In this document: positions 32,107 to 34,232 of the stretch, one piece after another
Numbering within the stretch: position 1 is the stretch's first letter
Layout: every line of letters starts with the position of its first letter
Source: Rodentolepis nana
Lineage: Eukaryota; Platyhelminthes; Cestoda; Cyclophyllidea; Hymenolepididae
Reading direction: 5' to 3'
DNA: 34,232 nt
Assembly (NCBI GenBank): GCA_900617975.1
Contig: UZAE01012670.1
Span: 1-34,232, forward strand
Notes under the pieces: model-generated
Databases searched by the model: none
Told to the model about the DNA's origin: nothing
What the model saw: the letters and a program-made list of their open reading frames with translations, nothing else
Made by a program: the position numbers and the translations under genes

Positions 32107-33210
32107 TTAAACAACCAGTCTCCAATTTTCATTGAGTGATATTAACCTCGTCCGTTTCATCTTTTTCAATTCCAAGCACTAATCAACATTAACTCAGGTG
32201 ATTCCAAAATACATTTCAACAGTGTTTTGTACTTCCATTTATTTCAAAATCCATTTTCGTAATCCGGTTAAGTGAATTGATTCCCCTCACCTCACCTCAC
32301 CTCACCCCCCTCCCCCATTCCCACCATTCAAAGGATAAGTTGAAAACGCTTTTCATTCCCCAATAAGCCCATATCGAGTTCTGCTCGGATTGATGAGAGT
32401 GATGTTCGAAGAACTGTTGCGCAGTCAGATTTATCTGGTTCAATATTTGAAATCTGTACCTTTTTAGCTGGGATACCGCGTTACTTTATGTTAGTAAGCA
32501 ATTCCATAGAATAAGTTGTAGTATTTAGTGAGACGATCGAATGTGAATAGGCACTGTAGTCGTTACGGAATTATTCCACCTTCCACACCATAAAACCACG
32601 CATTTGATTCAGATCCCGCAAAACAGTAGTGTAAACTAGCTCCAAAAACTACCAAAAAAGCGTATATTCATTTGCTGAAGTTCGGAAATTGATTTAGATA
32701 GAATCGATCTTGAAATAAATATCGAGTCTTTTCACAGGGCTTGTGATATGCAGTTTTCCAATAACTTTTATTTATTTATTTTTATTTTTATTTTAAATAC
32801 TAACTTGTAAATCATTATTTGAAATAGAAATTCTAACGGTTACAAAATTAGTTTATTGGAATTATCGCCATAAATAGGCAATATTGATAAGCAACTTTGA
32901 AATTTACATTTGAAGCCTTGTTGATTTGCCAAAAACTTTAAATTTAACTTTAAAAATTTGTTTTAATTCTAGCACATTTTTTAAGCCGATCAAGAGAGCG
33001 AGTGACTCTTAAAGGGAAGATTAAAAGTGTCACGCAGGACCCATAAAATCATTTTAATGTAAGAGGTTTACGTTTCAAAACGATTCCACTTAGAGAAAGG
33101 TATAGTAATGCGTAATTAATGGATAGACGAAGGGTTTGAAACAAGCCGAAAGAAACAATTAATGATAGCAATAAATAATACTATGGGGGTGGTAAAAGCA
33201 GTGCTCTCTA
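32107..33210. other. Intergenic stretch with small repeats
   Basis: No gene. Contains a (CCTCA)n repeat (about 32284-32307) and a TTTA/TTTTTA-rich tract (about 32767-32795). Confidence 0.7.
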
Positions 33211-33563
33211 TTAATCTAATATTTATTTATTTATATCAAATGGCTGTCGTTTTGATGGTTATCATTAGCCCTTTAGTTGACTTCAGGCTTCACAGATGGG
33301 AAGGAACATCAAAGTGAAAAAGGTCGAGATGGGGGGGGGGGAACAGAAGAGTGTTTCAAAGATGTAAGAGACAAACACAAAGATAGAACAAAGGTGAGGT
33401 GAGTACTGTGAAATATTCGAATATGACATAGAGTGAGGTGATGGTTATTTGAAGTGAGAAGTCAACTGCCAGTTAATAGACAATTTTTGCCGTATGAATA
33501 TACGTTGCCCAGGGTGCACTACGTGGAGTTAAGTCTATCGCACACCCCAGTTAATCTAATATT
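33211..33563 (-). mobile_element. SINE-like element, copy 6 (inverted), with 13-bp target-site duplication
   Basis: Body 33224-33550 between perfect repeats TTAATCTAATATT (33211-33223 and 33551-33563). In element orientation the tail ends ATATAAATAAAT. The splice-donor-like site of the family is mutated here (GGAGTTAAGT). Confidence 0.88.
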
Positions 33564-34023
33564 GTGTTAGCTAAAATACCGAGTTTGTGTAATATCCATG
33601 TTAGCTATTCTTTCAATTTTCCTTTATTCATGTAAGGTTTTTCTATCAATTGTTCTTCATTCAAGTTGCACCTCAAGATGATGCGAAAATAGACGTCTCT
33701 ATAAAAATTCATCCATAAATATGAAGCGGAAATTGCATTGCTTTTTGGCCTTGATGTCCTTATGATTCAAACACCGATCTGTCATATGTAGACGAGGATA
33801 TCGATAATCCCCCCCCCGTTTTCTGATCAAAAGATACACTGCACTCATATCCTCACGCGTGCCTTTACCCAAGTGTTTCCCCTCTCGTATAAGGACAAAC
33901 TTTTGTCACCTAACTACTCGATTTGGTTCGATTCATTGCTTTCTACAGTTTGGTAACTCCTAAATATGTGATCTTACAACTTAATGACCTCATAAACAGC
34001 CATTCTTCTGCACAATTATAACA
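33564..34023. other. Intergenic stretch, nothing recognised
   Basis: AT-rich, with an eight-base C run near 33811-33818. No gene seen. Confidence 0.65.
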
Positions 34024-34192
34024 GGGTGGGCGATAGACTTACCTCCATGTGGTGCACCCTGGGAAACGTATGCTCATACGGCAAAAAGTCTATTAACTGG
34101 CAGTTGACTTCTGACTTTCAACTACCATGATTCCACTGTGTGTCAAATTCGACCCCTTCCGCAGTACACGCCTTACCCAACTCTCGACCTTT
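34024..34192 (+). mobile_element. SINE-like element, copy 7, truncated
   Basis: Head intact (GGGTGGGCGATAGACTTACC), continuing to CTCTCGACCTTTGTGT, where it stops halfway through the family sequence and joins a new head at about 34193. Confidence 0.8.
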
Positions 34193-34232
34193 GTGTGTGA
34201 TAGACTTACCTCCACGTGGTGCACCTTGGGCA
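34193..34232 (+). mobile_element. SINE-like element, copy 8, cut by the window edge
   Basis: The last 40 bases read GTGTGATAGACTTACC, then TCCACGTGGTGCACCTTGGG, the element head again. It continues past the window. Confidence 0.75.

Noticed and set aside
33920..33940. tRNA gene at a GGTTCGATTC B-box-like match
   Set aside because: No A box at the right distance and no cloverleaf pairing; chance match.

Overview
The window is eukaryotic nuclear DNA: AT-rich, intron-containing and full of simple repeats, with one N at 25588. Its one recognisable protein gene lies on the minus strand and fills the left half (66-18000). It encodes a ROR-family (Wnt-binding) receptor tyrosine kinase. I reconstructed nine coding exons with GT-AG introns. 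The exon lengths sum to 3159 nt, which is 1052 codons plus a TGA stop, with no frame conflict at any junction. Two tiny introns (71 and 75 bp) beside six introns of about 1 to 5.7 kb recall the two-peaked intron sizes of parasitic flatworms. A flatworm, perhaps a tapeworm, is my best guess, but this is inference and nothing here fixes the species.

Reading the gene 5'->3' (right to left): a signal peptide and acidic segment (17695-17990), a 41-nt linker exon (17583-17623), one Ig domain over two exons (13081-13267 and 7301-7425), a 49-nt linker exon (6132-6180), a ten-cysteine Frizzled-type CRD (4820-4950, 3207-3446 and the start of the next exon), then the CRD end, transmembrane helix and a long proline- and glutamine-rich juxtamembrane segment in one exon (1387-2230), and finally the tyrosine kinase and Ser/Thr-rich tail (66-1311). 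The kringle found in most RORs is absent. The CRD end and the transmembrane helix share one exon, so no kringle exon can have been missed between them.

The right half (18001-34232) is upstream or intergenic DNA in which I recognise no protein gene. It carries most copies of a dispersed element of about 310-350 bp. The element starts near GGGGTGTGCGATAGACTTACC and ends in an AT-rich tail. Three copies have perfect 13-bp target-site duplications, so it looks like a short retroposon (SINE-like). One more copy and an older fragment sit inside ROR intron 3. A cluster of CCAAT boxes, palindromes, a CRE-like site and a TATA-like box at 28189-28408 may be a promoter.

Other structure includes three copies of a 30-bp AP-1-like repeat in ROR intron 4, unusually many long poly-G/poly-C runs, GA/TC microsatellites, and a tRNA-like stretch on the minus strand in intron 2. 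There is no sign of a bacterial operon, CRISPR array or phage.
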